Positions 18,773 to 25,959 are shown, numbered from the stretch's first letter. The stretch: DNA of 53,855 nucleotides from a virus (IMGVR_UViG_3300027771_000019:1-53855); one strand, 5' to 3'. Notes: generated from the letters alone by a model not told the origin. Made by a program: numbers and translations.

Positions 18773-18932
18773 CTGCTTTAGCCTTTGCTGTTTTACTTAG
18801 GTCTTTATAGTGAAATAACTTTACGCTTGTCTTACTGTGAGCCTTACCTGTATGGGAAGAACCGTCAGGCATTTTATGAGTACCACCCTTATGTTCAGTC
18901 CCGTCTTTCTTATAATGTTTTACGCCCTTCAT
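18741..18932 (-). CDS. Small basic protein of marine-phage type
   Basis: 63 residues, Lys/His/Gly-rich (MKGVKHYKKDGTEHKGG, KLFHYKDLSKTAKAKA). Very similar short proteins are known to me from T4-like cyanophages; no function is assigned. Coupled to the upstream gene by ATGA (18929-18932). Strong positive charge suggests nucleic-acid binding, by inference. Confidence 0.8.
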   Translation of the reverse strand: MKGVKHYKKDGTEHKGGTHKMPDGSSHTGKAHSKTSVKLFHYKDLSKTAKAKADGAGKKSKKS

Positions 18933-19135
18933 GATGTGTATCCTCCACCTTTGGCTTTATATTGTTTGGCAACCATTTGAGCTTTACGTGCCGACCATTG
19001 GCCGGGACTTCCGCCTTTACCACTGGCCTTGACAGAGGCAACAAGAGACTTGCGCATAGTAGGCTTAGTATAATTACCAGCCGCATTAACGCCCGACTTC
19101 TTCTTCTTTGTAGAACCTGTAGTTGATTTCACCAC
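18929..19135 (-). CDS. Small basic protein, cyanophage-like
   Basis: 68 residues. KSGVNAAGNYTKPTMRKSL and GGSPGQWSARKAQMVAKQY are hallmarks of a family common in marine phages and some bacteria (recalled, function unknown). Starts at GTG 19135 (GTG 19132 also possible) with AGGA upstream, inside the last 50 bases of the DUF1127 gene. Ends by ATGA overlap with the next gene. Confidence 0.78.
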   Translation of the reverse strand: MVKSTTGSTKKKKSGVNAAGNYTKPTMRKSLVASVKASGKGGSPGQWSARKAQMVAKQYKAKGGGYTS

Positions 19136-19244
19136 GTGTCATTCCTATGTCTTTGAGCATCTCATCTGTCAGATTATTTAGCTGCCAGTACTCTGCTCGT
19201 CGCTGTTGGTGTACCTGTAGTTTCTTAATAAAGTTCTTAAACAT
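19086..19244 (-). CDS. DUF1127-family small protein
   Basis: 52 residues, start ATG 19244 with AGGAG 8 bases upstream. The central part RRAEYWQLNNLTDEMLKDI and GMTRGEI fits the DUF1127 pattern (basic helix, then L-D-LLxDIGxTRxEI), a family of short proteins abundant in alphaproteobacteria and linked there to RNA and metabolic regulation. It overlaps the next gene by 50 bases. The phage copy may mimic or titrate host regulators (inference), and it is one hint to an alphaproteobacterial host. Confidence 0.75.
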   Translation of the reverse strand: MFKNFIKKLQVHQQRRAEYWQLNNLTDEMLKDIGMTRGEINYRFYKEEEVGR

Positions 19245-19318
19245 GGCTTATCTCCTTTTACCAGAGACAGTTATACCACATGTTAGCTTATCATTCTACA
19301 GACAAGATTGCAACCCCG

Positions 19319-19654
19319 TTATGCGTTTTTATTCTTGAGGTTATTTACTTGAGACTTCACCATGCCGCCCATGTTGTAAGTCATGACACCAGATTTAGTC
19401 ATGCCTTGGCGATTCATTGCTGTAGGCTTCTCATTCATCATAGGGCTATCTTTATTCATCATGCCACCCATATTGTAGCCACCTTTGTTATAGCCTGACA
19501 TTTTTTTCTTCTTAGCCATACCGCCCATGTTCATCTTGCCAACACCGTCAGCAGCATAGGCTGGTACCTTCTTGCCTTCTTTCATAACCATAGGCATTGA
19601 GCCACCTTTGTTATAGCCTGAAGTTTTCTTTTTCTTTGGTTTCATTCCGTACAT
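19319..19654 (-). CDS. Met/Gly/Lys-rich repeat protein
   Basis: 111 residues. Two copies of KKKKxSGYNKGG (about residues 8-18 and 53-63) and repeated MGGM units (NMGGMAKKKK, YNMGGMMNK, YNMGGMVKS). Unusually rich in Met, Lys, Gly and Asn; no signal or membrane segment. Probably disordered and cationic. Late expression beside other basic proteins suggests DNA-binding or virion-internal packing; no family recognised beyond similar low-complexity proteins in marine phages. Confidence 0.75.
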   Translation of the reverse strand: MYGMKPKKKKTSGYNKGGSMPMVMKEGKKVPAYAADGVGKMNMGGMAKKKKMSGYNKGGYNMGGMMNKDSPMMNEKPTAMNRQGMTKSGVMTYNMGGMVKSQVNNLKNKNA

Positions 19655-19655
19655 T

Positions 19656-20738
19656 TTATTTCCTTTTAAACTTTAACTTCCCAAAAGCATTTTCGTAATC
19701 ATCTTGTGATATTCCAAGGTCTTTTCTTTTTTTTGTGCTAATTTCTTTCACTTTAGATTTTACATCCTCATAACTAATAGCAGCTCTTAATCCTTTATCT
19801 TTATGTAAGTAATAAAGACTGCCAGCTTTTTTAGCTTCAACAAGAGTTTTATAATTACCTGCCCTAGCTTTAGCTTTTTCTTTACTTACAGTAGATTTTT
19901 TATCTTTAATTTTTTTATTTAAAACAAAAGTAAGAGCTTCTTTTTCTGCTTCATCTCCAACTCTTCTTAATTCTGGTATATTAGCCTCAAACAAAGCCCT
20001 TTTAATACCTTTTTTATAACTACTTTCATCCAATGGTTTTACATTTTTTTCTATTTTTGGTTCAAGTTTTGATTTAGGTGGGGGACGATTTTCTTTTTTT
20101 GTTATTTGCACTTCTAATTTTTTTTCTGCTAAGGCAAGTTTTTTCTTTGCTTCATCAACTTTTGTAGCTGCTCGTACTTTACGTGCAAGACTTCTTTTAT
20201 CTTTTGCAGTACTAAGATCACTACGTGCACGTTCTGCTTCTTTAAGTTTTTTTTCTGCGGCTTCCTTTTCTTTGTAAGCATCATATGCTACTTTACCTAT
20301 GCCCGCAACTGCAGCTATGTTTAAACCTTGGGCAAGACGTTTAGGTATAGTTGACTTAGATGTTGTGACTGGCTTGGGTGGTGCTTTTGGACCATCTAAA
20401 GGTTTCTTAGGTACTCTTTTAGGTAAAGATCCCACTGGACCATAATTTTTTAATTTTTCTAGGCCTTTGCTGCGAATCTTAGATTGAGGAACAGACTTTT
20501 GATTAGCTCCTCTTGGGGCTGGACCAGAAGGAGTTTTAGGTTTATCACCTTTAATCTTAGCCAATGCACGGGTAATAAGAGAAATAAGATTATTTTCTGT
20601 ACCATCTACAACTTTAATTTTACTGCTTATCTGTCCTTTTGTAGCTTTACGAAAACCTTTTGCTACAAGACGTTGTGCTATTTTTTTAGTTGCTGCTCGT
20701 ACTAGAACTCCTCCAAGGAAGTAAACTACTGGTACCAT
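19656..20738 (-). CDS. Very basic helical protein, unknown
   Basis: 360 residues, dominated by Lys, Ala and Arg. A hydrophobic N-terminal stretch (VPVVYFLGGVLVRAA) and a second at about 139-150 (LNIAAVAGIGKVAY) are separated by a Pro/Lys linker. Residues 155-215 look like coiled coil (EAAEKKLKEAERA, DEAKKKLALAEKKL). The end (KRKDLGISQDDYENAF) is helical. May be a nucleic-acid-binding or ejected internal protein; no family recognised. AT-rich with many A-runs. Confidence 0.75.
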   Translation of the reverse strand: MVPVVYFLGGVLVRAATKKIAQRLVAKGFRKATKGQISSKIKVVDGTENNLISLITRALAKIKGDKPKTPSGPAPRGANQKSVPQSKIRSKGLEKLKNYGPVGSLPKRVPKKPLDGPKAPPKPVTTSKSTIPKRLAQGLNIAAVAGIGKVAYDAYKEKEAAEKKLKEAERARSDLSTAKDKRSLARKVRAATKVDEAKKKLALAEKKLEVQITKKENRPPPKSKLEPKIEKNVKPLDESSYKKGIKRALFEANIPELRRVGDEAEKEALTFVLNKKIKDKKSTVSKEKAKARAGNYKTLVEAKKAGSLYYLHKDKGLRAAISYEDVKSKVKEISTKKRKDLGISQDDYENAFGKLKFKRK

Positions 20739-20762
20739 TTTCTTTAAACCTCTATGTCTAAT

Positions 20763-21056
20763 CTACCACTTGACTTTGTGGCTCCAATATTTTGCTGACA
20801 GTTTGCTCGTTGTCTTCCCTTGTGCATCATGTCTTGCGTAGTAACTTTTTTTACGGGCTTTATCTTTTGCAGTCTTGGGGGCTTTACCTGCGCCCTTAAC
20901 TCCCTGCTGACCAAACCTGATGAATTTATATGTATCATTTTCTTTCGCCATCACACAGTGAGATTTAGTTTTATGACTAGGAGTTCTCTTAGGTTTATTA
21001 ACACCCTTGAGTCCTTCCTCCTTCATCTTAGTCTTTACTCGTTCAGGGATAGCCAT
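20763..21056 (-). CDS. Small basic conserved protein
   Basis: 97 residues. YKFIRFGQQGVKGAGK, ARKKSYYARH and KLSAKYWSHKVKW form a pattern seen in short proteins of cyanophages and large viruses (recalled; function unknown). It has its own ATG after a strong hairpin and is followed by the 360-residue basic protein. Belongs to the cationic cluster. Confidence 0.8.
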   Translation of the reverse strand: MAIPERVKTKMKEEGLKGVNKPKRTPSHKTKSHCVMAKENDTYKFIRFGQQGVKGAGKAPKTAKDKARKKSYYARHDAQGKTTSKLSAKYWSHKVKW

Positions 21057-21074
21057 ATTAATATCCTAAAAAGT

Positions 21075-21111
21075 ATTGGGGGAAACACTGACGCCCAGCT
21101 TAACCCCCAAT
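21075..21111 (-). terminator. Strong hairpin, possible terminator
   Basis: ATTGGGGG (21075-21082) pairs with CCCCCAAT (21104-21111), 8 bp. On the minus strand the stem is followed by ACTTTTT, giving the look of a rho-independent terminator between the 128-residue structural gene and the basic-protein cluster. It may reduce transcription into the cluster. Confidence 0.6.
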
Positions 21112-21141
21112 TTAAATTATTTGAATAATCAAATATGACGC

Positions 21142-21528
21142 CTAAGCAAGAATTACTCTTACTGTAGCATTAGTACTAATAGCCCTCAACAAGTTCATTT
21201 TAACAGTTTGTGCTGTGGGACTTAGTGCTCTTTCCTCTGAAGGGTTTACTGCATTAGGTACAGCTAGAGTGTATGTTGTAGGTACATACACCACTGAGTC
21301 ATCAGAAGGTGTAAGCAGTCTTGGGACTTCAAGAATGAGGTCGTTAGCTGTTACAATATCTGCCTCTGCCGCAGTAAAACTAATATAAATTGGCAGAGTT
21401 GTATGCAGATAAATCATACTGGTAGCACTAACATCTACGTGCAACGTAGTAGTACTAACAGTTAATACAGTTTGTACACCCCAACCTAAAGCAGTACGTG
21501 CTCCTTGTAAGTTAGATTGATAAATCAT
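21142..21528 (-). CDS. Putative structural protein
   Basis: 128 residues, Thr/Val/Ala-rich with beta-strand pattern (TLHVDVSATSMIYLH, YIPTT-like strands), no signal or membrane segment. Directly follows another late structural gene (13-base gap) and precedes a terminator-like hairpin. Likely a minor virion protein by position and composition; the family is not recognised. Confidence 0.7.
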   Translation of the reverse strand: MIYQSNLQGARTALGWGVQTVLTVSTTTLHVDVSATSMIYLHTTLPIYISFTAAEADIVTANDLILEVPRLLTPSDDSVVYVPTTYTLAVPNAVNPSEERALSPTAQTVKMNLLRAISTNATVRVILA

Positions 21529-21541
21529 TGGTTATTTCCCC

Positions 21542-22423
21542 TTAGACAATACCATAAAGATTAATCAACGAGTAGTCAGTGGTTACGTTGACAATCATAA
21601 CTGTACCAACTACCTGAATAACATCACCAGCCGCTGGACCTACAGCACCTGCAGCACCCAGAGGTACGGCGTGGTTGCCTACTACAAGTGTACCCGAAGT
21701 AAGTACAGTTTGTGGACCTGATACAGCCATCCAACCAAAGTGGGAAGCAGCCATATCAACAACAGTGACACCCATAGTTGCACCTGTAGTTGTAGCAGCT
21801 TGAACAATCAAAGCACTGAGAGGATCAGCAATAAGAGTAATCCGTGTGCTAGAAGAAGCTGTAAGAGCTGTTGCTAAATCATCATAAGTAGTAATGATAA
21901 TAGACGGGTCTGATGAGTGATCATGTGCTGGGTTAGAACGAATACGGAGCATCTGACCTTCACCTGCACCATCATTAATATACAAGTAACCACCTGCATA
22001 TTGATTAAGTGTAATGTCAGTGTCACCAGCAGTCTCAACAGAGATTGCAGTTTCACCAGCAGCTACGTCAGCAGTAGGAGCTAGATCAAAGTGGTGAGCA
22101 ATAGAGGCAGCGTGAGTTACACACTTACCTGCTGTTACTGCAGCAGAACCCATCTTACAGTAACGGTATGTAGTGTTACCGTACAGAAGCTTACTGCCGA
22201 TTGGAAACAGTTGGCTAGCACCTGAAGTAAACGGGTCTACTGTGCCATAAGTACTTGCACCTTTACCTACAATGTAATCAGTAGCAGCATAACCTGCAGC
22301 TTCAGTATACTGTACGTGTCCACCACCAGTAGTTTGTAGTCCACCTGTAATGTCAATGCCATTGCCAAATGTAATATTACTTTGGTACTCTTCAATACCT
22401 TCTGTGAGAATAGTTGTTGCCAT
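21542..22423 (-). CDS. Putative virion structural protein
   Basis: 293 residues. N-terminus TTILTEGIEEYQSNIT, then a long Gly/Ala/Thr-rich beta protein with TYRYCKMGSAAVTAGK, YAGGYLYINDG and VVGNHAVPLGAAG. No signal peptide or catalytic motif visible. The AGKxxxxAxxxHH-like stretch and beta composition recall phage head or decoration proteins. Its placement among late genes supports a virion role; the exact role is not known. Confidence 0.7.
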   Translation of the reverse strand: MATTILTEGIEEYQSNITFGNGIDITGGLQTTGGGHVQYTEAAGYAATDYIVGKGASTYGTVDPFTSGASQLFPIGSKLLYGNTTYRYCKMGSAAVTAGKCVTHAASIAHHFDLAPTADVAAGETAISVETAGDTDITLNQYAGGYLYINDGAGEGQMLRIRSNPAHDHSSDPSIIITTYDDLATALTASSSTRITLIADPLSALIVQAATTTGATMGVTVVDMAASHFGWMAVSGPQTVLTSGTLVVGNHAVPLGAAGAVGPAAGDVIQVVGTVMIVNVTTDYSLINLYGIV

Positions 22424-22484
22424 GATTTTATTTCCTTCTTTGTGGTATTACCACTTTGTTTGTTGCTGTGGGTATGCCACTATT

Positions 22485-22979
22485 TTATATTTTATTCTTA
22501 TTAAACGTTTTCATTGCTTTAGCCTGCGCTGGGGCAAAGTTACCATAAGGATTTACTTTACGTTTAGGCGTTGAGCGTTGTCCAAACATAGTGCTTTTTT
22601 TGTTTGTATTGACTGCTTGTTGATTAAACTTTTTCATATTATCTTGCATTAGTTTCAGGTAGTTACGTTTTAGTTGAGCTGTGTCGCCATAAAAAGATTT
22701 AGGGGAACGTTTTTGTTGACGAACTGGTCTGTTAGCTTCAAGGGCATCACGTTGTTGTTTAGCGAAAGCACGTCTTTGTACAAGTTCTTTTTGAGTTATA
22801 CCTTGCGGTTTTTTACCAGTAATAATATTCTTTAATTTCTTTTCAGTAGCAGGGCCAAACCTAGAGTTCTTCATTTGTTTTTGTTGAGCAGGTGTATGAG
22901 TTACCCCGCCACCAAAATGATAACCCTTCCCTTTAAGATTGTCAACAGACTTAATAGCAATGTGTTTTAAATTAGCCAT
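22485..22979 (-). CDS. Basic late protein, unknown
   Basis: 164 residues, rich in Lys, Gln, Arg and Asn (FGPATEKKLKNIITGKK, LVQRRAFAKQQRDALE, AQLKRNYLKLMQDNMKKF). No Cys, no membrane segment. Starts 8 bases after the endolysin stop. Probably helical and nucleic-acid binding; no family recognised. Confidence 0.7.
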   Translation of the reverse strand: MANLKHIAIKSVDNLKGKGYHFGGGVTHTPAQQKQMKNSRFGPATEKKLKNIITGKKPQGITQKELVQRRAFAKQQRDALEANRPVRQQKRSPKSFYGDTAQLKRNYLKLMQDNMKKFNQQAVNTNKKSTMFGQRSTPKRKVNPYGNFAPAQAKAMKTFNKNKI

Positions 22980-22987
22980 AATACCTC

Positions 22988-23437
22988 TTACATCATTTCA
23001 AAGTGCGGAGCATCTATGAACGGTCTACGACCTTGTGAACGACGAAGGTCTACATACTCATTCATAGCTTCTTCCATTGTTCCTGTAAAGTCACCAATGT
23101 CTCCTATGGTCCAAGCAGCACCCCACTTGATAGGTACCTCAAGTTTACAAGCAGCATCACCCATAGCATCAGCAAGGTCATCATACATGTTCAACTGCCA
23201 TGTAATGTTAGAACCTACGTAGGCTACTAGGTCCACTGCACGGCCCTCTAGGTGCTTACTCTTCATAGTTTGGCTAGCACCACTAGCTACAAGCTTCTCC
23301 TGCTCTTCTACGGTACGCATACCGCATGTGACACCGAAGTCTACTTTAGTGTTCTTAATAGCTTCTGTTACTACCCGGATCAGGTCAGGGTTAATTCCCT
23401 CAAGTCGGCCCATGCTACGTGTTGATAGTTTAAACAT
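22988..23437 (-). CDS. M15-type peptidoglycan endopeptidase (endolysin)
   Basis: 149 residues, the size of single-domain phage L-alanyl-D-glutamate peptidases. The fold signature is clear: CGMRTVEEQ (39-46), SKHLEGRAVDL with zinc ligands H62 and D69, and DAPHFE with H145 plus D142/E147. Cleaves the peptide stem of peptidoglycan at lysis. It lies just downstream of holin-like genes, so holin and endolysin are co-transcribed from the promoter at 24752. Its start overlaps the 41-codon gene by 8 bases. Confidence 0.92.
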   Translation of the reverse strand: MFKLSTRSMGRLEGINPDLIRVVTEAIKNTKVDFGVTCGMRTVEEQEKLVASGASQTMKSKHLEGRAVDLVAYVGSNITWQLNMYDDLADAMGDAACKLEVPIKWGAAWTIGDIGDFTGTMEEAMNEYVDLRRSQGRRPFIDAPHFEMM

Positions 23438-23555
23438 CTTTATTCTCCGCTATGAGCTTTGCTTGCTCTCGTATTAACTGTTGCTGTTTCTCTAAAGCAA
23501 TGTACTGCTTGTCTAACTCTGATAGTTGAGGTAAAGGGATTACGTTACTAGTCAT
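23430..23555 (-). CDS. 41-residue helical peptide in lysis block
   Basis: Coupled at both ends: ATGA overlap with the preceding gene (23552-23555) and 8-base overlap with the endolysin start. Sequence is a short leader (MTSNVIPLPQL) followed by one amphipathic helix (ELDKQYIALEKQQQLIREQ), coiled-coil-like. Function unknown. Confidence 0.7.
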   Translation of the reverse strand: MTSNVIPLPQLSELDKQYIALEKQQQLIREQAKLIAENKDV

Positions 23556-23935
23556 TTATTTAAATTATTTACAATTGTTTTCCAACCAAACCCAACAAAA
23601 TCTTTGATTGGTTTATTACCTTTATAAGCAGAAGTATTATAGGTTGGGTTTTCTTTGTCTTTTTGTTTTTTCAAGGCTTCTTGAATTAATCTTTCATTAC
23701 GTGTTTTAATTTTTTCAGCTTTAACTACAGTAGATACATCATCTTTAAGTTTTCTTTTTGTCTTGGTTACTTTTAAATCTTGTTTGGCTTTAGCATTAAC
23801 TTTACGTTCAGCCCGCTTTAGTTCTTTTCCTCTAGGAGACTTGTTAAATATATTAAGCATACGGTTACGTTGGTTAGGCTTTAATCCTTCCCACGCTTTC
23901 TTACTAATGCCTAAATTTTTATTCCAATCATCCAT
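23552..23935 (-). CDS. Basic helical protein in lysis block
   Basis: 127 residues from the ATG at 23935 (GGAAG 8 bases upstream; the TTG at 23950 is less likely). MDDWNKNLGISKKAWEG and LKPNQRNRMLNIFNKSP lead into a long Lys/Arg-rich helix (residues 40-95). C-terminus IKDFVGFGWKTIVNNLNK. Overlaps the 3TM holin stop by 8 bases. No known family; another cationic late protein. Confidence 0.75.
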   Translation of the reverse strand: MDDWNKNLGISKKAWEGLKPNQRNRMLNIFNKSPRGKELKRAERKVNAKAKQDLKVTKTKRKLKDDVSTVVKAEKIKTRNERLIQEALKKQKDKENPTYNTSAYKGNKPIKDFVGFGWKTIVNNLNK

Positions 23936-24290
23936 TGTTTTTACTTCCAAAGAACTTACTCACTGACCTCATACCTATAGATGCACTAACAATACCACCA
24001 AGGGCTATCTGGTACCACTGAGGCATAACCTCCAGTGCCTCAAAGCCTCTAGCTACGATATCATTACCCCAATCACCACAAAAGGCTAGGATTAGTGGGA
24101 TAGAGAATAGTAAAGTAATCCACTCATCTTTCCAGCTATTCTCTGTAGCCTTAATAGCAGCGATGTCCCAGTCAATCTCACCAGTAAGCTGCTTCTTCTT
24201 GATCTCAGCTTCGGTTAGTTTGAGTTGAGTCTTACCATCTATGATACTTGTGGCTAGACCCGTGAGACTTCCTATGAGTTGTCCTATCAT
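23928..24290 (-). CDS. Holin of the GTA 3TM family
   Basis: 120 residues. The N-terminus is amphipathic (IGQLIGSLTGLATSIID), then a charged helix (TEAEIKKKQ), SWKDEWITLLFSIPLILAF forms the first clear membrane span, and YQIALGGIVSASIGMRSV the last. This arrangement, with the SWKDE-W turn, matches the GTA_holin_3TM family of alphaproteobacterial gene transfer agents and phages. Forms membrane lesions that release the endolysin. ATGA overlap with the upstream gene. Confidence 0.85.
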   Translation of the reverse strand: MIGQLIGSLTGLATSIIDGKTQLKLTEAEIKKKQLTGEIDWDIAAIKATENSWKDEWITLLFSIPLILAFCGDWGNDIVARGFEALEVMPQWYQIALGGIVSASIGMRSVSKFFGSKNNG

Positions 24291-24493
24291 TTCTTTTCAT
24301 TCCCCAACCACACAGCAAAGCAACCAGTGAGTGCACCCATACAGACTGACACTAGGCCAGACTGTTGGATAGATGGATCAGGTAGGCTCATGAACCAATG
24401 AACTGCTTGATAACTAAGAATAGTAACAGCAAGCATCATGATGCGGGGCATCAGTTGCCACTTAAGTACACGCTCCATGATGATCTCTGGCAT
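24287..24493 (-). CDS. Two-TM holin-like protein
   Basis: 68 residues. Start chosen at ATG 24493 (MPEIIMERVL), one base after the upstream stop. Two membrane spans, MLAVTILSYQAVHWFM and GLVSVCMGALTGCFAVWLG, with a short loop and a charged end (GNEKK). Small size, two spans and position before a holin and an endolysin suggest a second holin or antiholin. Confidence 0.75.
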   Translation of the reverse strand: MPEIIMERVLKWQLMPRIMMLAVTILSYQAVHWFMSLPDPSIQQSGLVSVCMGALTGCFAVWLGNEKK

Positions 24494-24494
24494 A

Positions 24495-24746
24495 TTACTC
24501 CCAATCTCTTTTAAGTTTTGGTTTAAACACGTCTCTAGCAGCAAGATGACCCTCTAGGTACATGGCTCTCTCAATACGGTCTAGAGTATACTTGACGCCT
24601 GTGTCATTATGTATTGCTTCTCGTACATAGAATACATCAGACCTTGGAATGTGTACTCTACGTAGTCTGCTTTCGTCTTCGTCAGCTAGTGCTAGATAAA
24701 ATTCTTCTAGTACATTCTCACTGGTGTACATCTTTGGTTTGGACAT
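24495..24746 (-). CDS. First late gene, small soluble protein
   Basis: 83 residues, charged (ENVLEEFYLALADEDESRL, YTLDRIERAMYLEGHLAA), no membrane segment. It opens the late unit. The -10 hexamer of the promoter ends 5 bases before its ATG, so the mRNA may be leaderless if this start is used; the Met at codon 6 is an alternative. Family not recognised. Confidence 0.75.
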   Translation of the reverse strand: MSKPKMYTSENVLEEFYLALADEDESRLRRVHIPRSDVFYVREAIHNDTGVKYTLDRIERAMYLEGHLAARDVFKPKLKRDWE

Positions 24747-24751
24747 GACTA

Positions 24752-24779
24752 GTTATACCTATTTTGGCCCTGATGTCAA
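24752..24779 (-). promoter_or_regulatory. Late promoter, sigma70-like
   Basis: Minus strand TTGACA (24774-24779), 16 bases, TATAAC (24752-24757), then TAGTCATG. Same form as the capsid promoter and the one at 39328. It faces the lysis-packaging-structural unit. Nearby AT-rich dyads could be operator sites. Confidence 0.75.
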
Positions 24780-24816
24780 GAGGGAACGACAAAATACTTA
24801 AAAAATCTGGGTACAG

Positions 24817-24900
24817 TACTTAAAGTATACTCTAAGTATTATTATTACTTTATATATAAGTATTAATAAAACCTTAAGTAACTCTAAGTTACTTTAAGTA
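24817..24900. repeat. AT-rich dyad TACTTAAAGTA ... TACTTTAAGTA
   Basis: TACTTAAAGTA at 24817-24827 and its reverse complement at 24890-24900 flank an AT-rich spacer with a TTTATATATAAG core. Several related words (CTCTAAGTATT, CCTTAAGTAAC, CTCTAAGTTAC) lie between. The same dyad core and TATATATAA spacer precede the integrase gene (31318-31373). Probably an operator for a phage or host regulator, just upstream of the late promoter. Confidence 0.6.
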
Positions 24901-25036
24901 TTCTTAATTATACCACATAATGTTTAAAAGTCAAGAGTTATCTTTAATAATCTACGATTACTTATTGAATACCTGTTCAATTAATACCTTAAGTGTTCTT
25001 AACGGCGAGGATGGGGTTACACATAGGGTAAAATAC

Positions 25037-25069
25037 CCCCTGAGAGGCTCTGTGTCGCCCTCTAAGGGG
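25037..25069. other. Strong hairpin in control region
   Basis: CCCCT (25037-25041) with AGGGG (25065-25069), then AGAGG (25043-25047) with CCTCT (25059-25063), separated by one mismatch; 11-base loop. No T-run follows on either side, so it is not a standard terminator. Could be part of an origin or a transcript. Confidence 0.6.
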
Positions 25070-25190
25070 TGGTCTAGGAGATTCATGGGGGTCTACCGCC
25101 TGTGGAGCTTAAGGCTTTGTACGGGATGATTTACATTGTGTGTGTGGATTATGTATTATACGTAGAAAAGGGGGGATTATGTATAGACAT

Positions 25191-25232
25191 GGGGTAAAAG
25201 ATGATGTAGTTACCAATTGTATTTTACTCCCC
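25191..25232. other. Hairpin with two-base bulge
   Basis: GGGGTAAAA (25191-25199) pairs with TTTTA (25222-25226) and CCCC (25229-25232) with a CT bulge. Preceded by two copies of GGATTATGTAT. Role unknown. Confidence 0.5.
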
Positions 25233-25502
25233 GCTGGCATTGTGTGTGTACGTATACCCCGGCACCCCCCGTGGCCCATGCCCTACCCCTAGTTGATAGG
25301 TCAATGCTACTTACTTAATGTTATCCCTACACTAATCATGCTAACCTACTGATATCATTACGTTTTATACACAATAGAGGATTATCATGTAGAGAAAAGA
25401 CTAAAGTTTTCCACATGTTTTCAAGGTGTTAGCTTGTTTTGTTAAAGCCATGCATTAATACAACCCAAACCCTTAATGTATCACATGAACACCCTATCCC
25501 CC

Positions 25503-25617
25503 TAAACATTATGTATAAACATTATGAGTAAACATTGTGTGTAAACATTATGCCAATACTTTATCTTTATATATTACGACCTATACTTATCTGATTATAT
25601 TATAGGTAAACATTGTT
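25503..25617. repeat. 13-bp iteron array TAAACATTATG
   Basis: TAAACATTATG at 25503, 25516 and 25542, TAAACATTGTG at 25529, all spaced exactly 13 bp, and a related TAAACATTGTT at 25607, 65 bp (5 x 13) after the last. The surroundings are very AT-rich. Regular repeats in an AT-rich, gene-free region resemble iterons of replication origins or clustered regulator sites. Confidence 0.7.
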
Positions 25618-25716
25618 GATATATCTTATTAGTAATAAATACCTGTAAGTTATTCTTATGATATTTATATGTAATTATTACTGGTAATCTACCCTATTCA
25701 CCACAACCTTAACTTG

Positions 25717-25787
25717 CGAATCACCCTATTGCTACACAACCTAGAATGATTGTAATGACTATCTAAGGTTGCCGAATCACCCTATTG
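25717..25787. repeat. 15-bp direct repeat CGAATCACCCTATTG
   Basis: Perfect copies at 25717-25731 and 25773-25787, 56 bp apart, each preceded by an AACCTT/AAGGTT-type word. A third partial copy (ACCCTATTCACC) starts near 25690. They lie upstream of the structured RNA and may bind an early regulator. Confidence 0.55.
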
Positions 25788-25959
25788 ATTTCTCTTTATA
25801 GTTGTGCTGTACAAGTAATAATTACAAGTAAATGTTTCCATAATAACCTGTTTTTTCGTTAAAACCATACTAATTATAATGATAAATATATCCTTTATAA
25901 TGTAAAACCAACCTTTTAAGACCTATCTGTAGCTCGTTTTATTGTTATTGAGAGTTAAG

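Noticed and set aside
20744-20938. 64-codon minus frame overlapping the basic-protein gene
   Set aside because: Lies inside the better-supported 97-codon gene in another frame and lacks its own ribosome-binding site.
24920-25129. 69-codon plus-strand frame in the control region
   Set aside because: No ribosome-binding site, protein of random composition, and it runs through a strong hairpin.
25503-25552. CRISPR array
   Set aside because: Unit is only 13 bp with 2-bp spacers; this is an iteron-like array.
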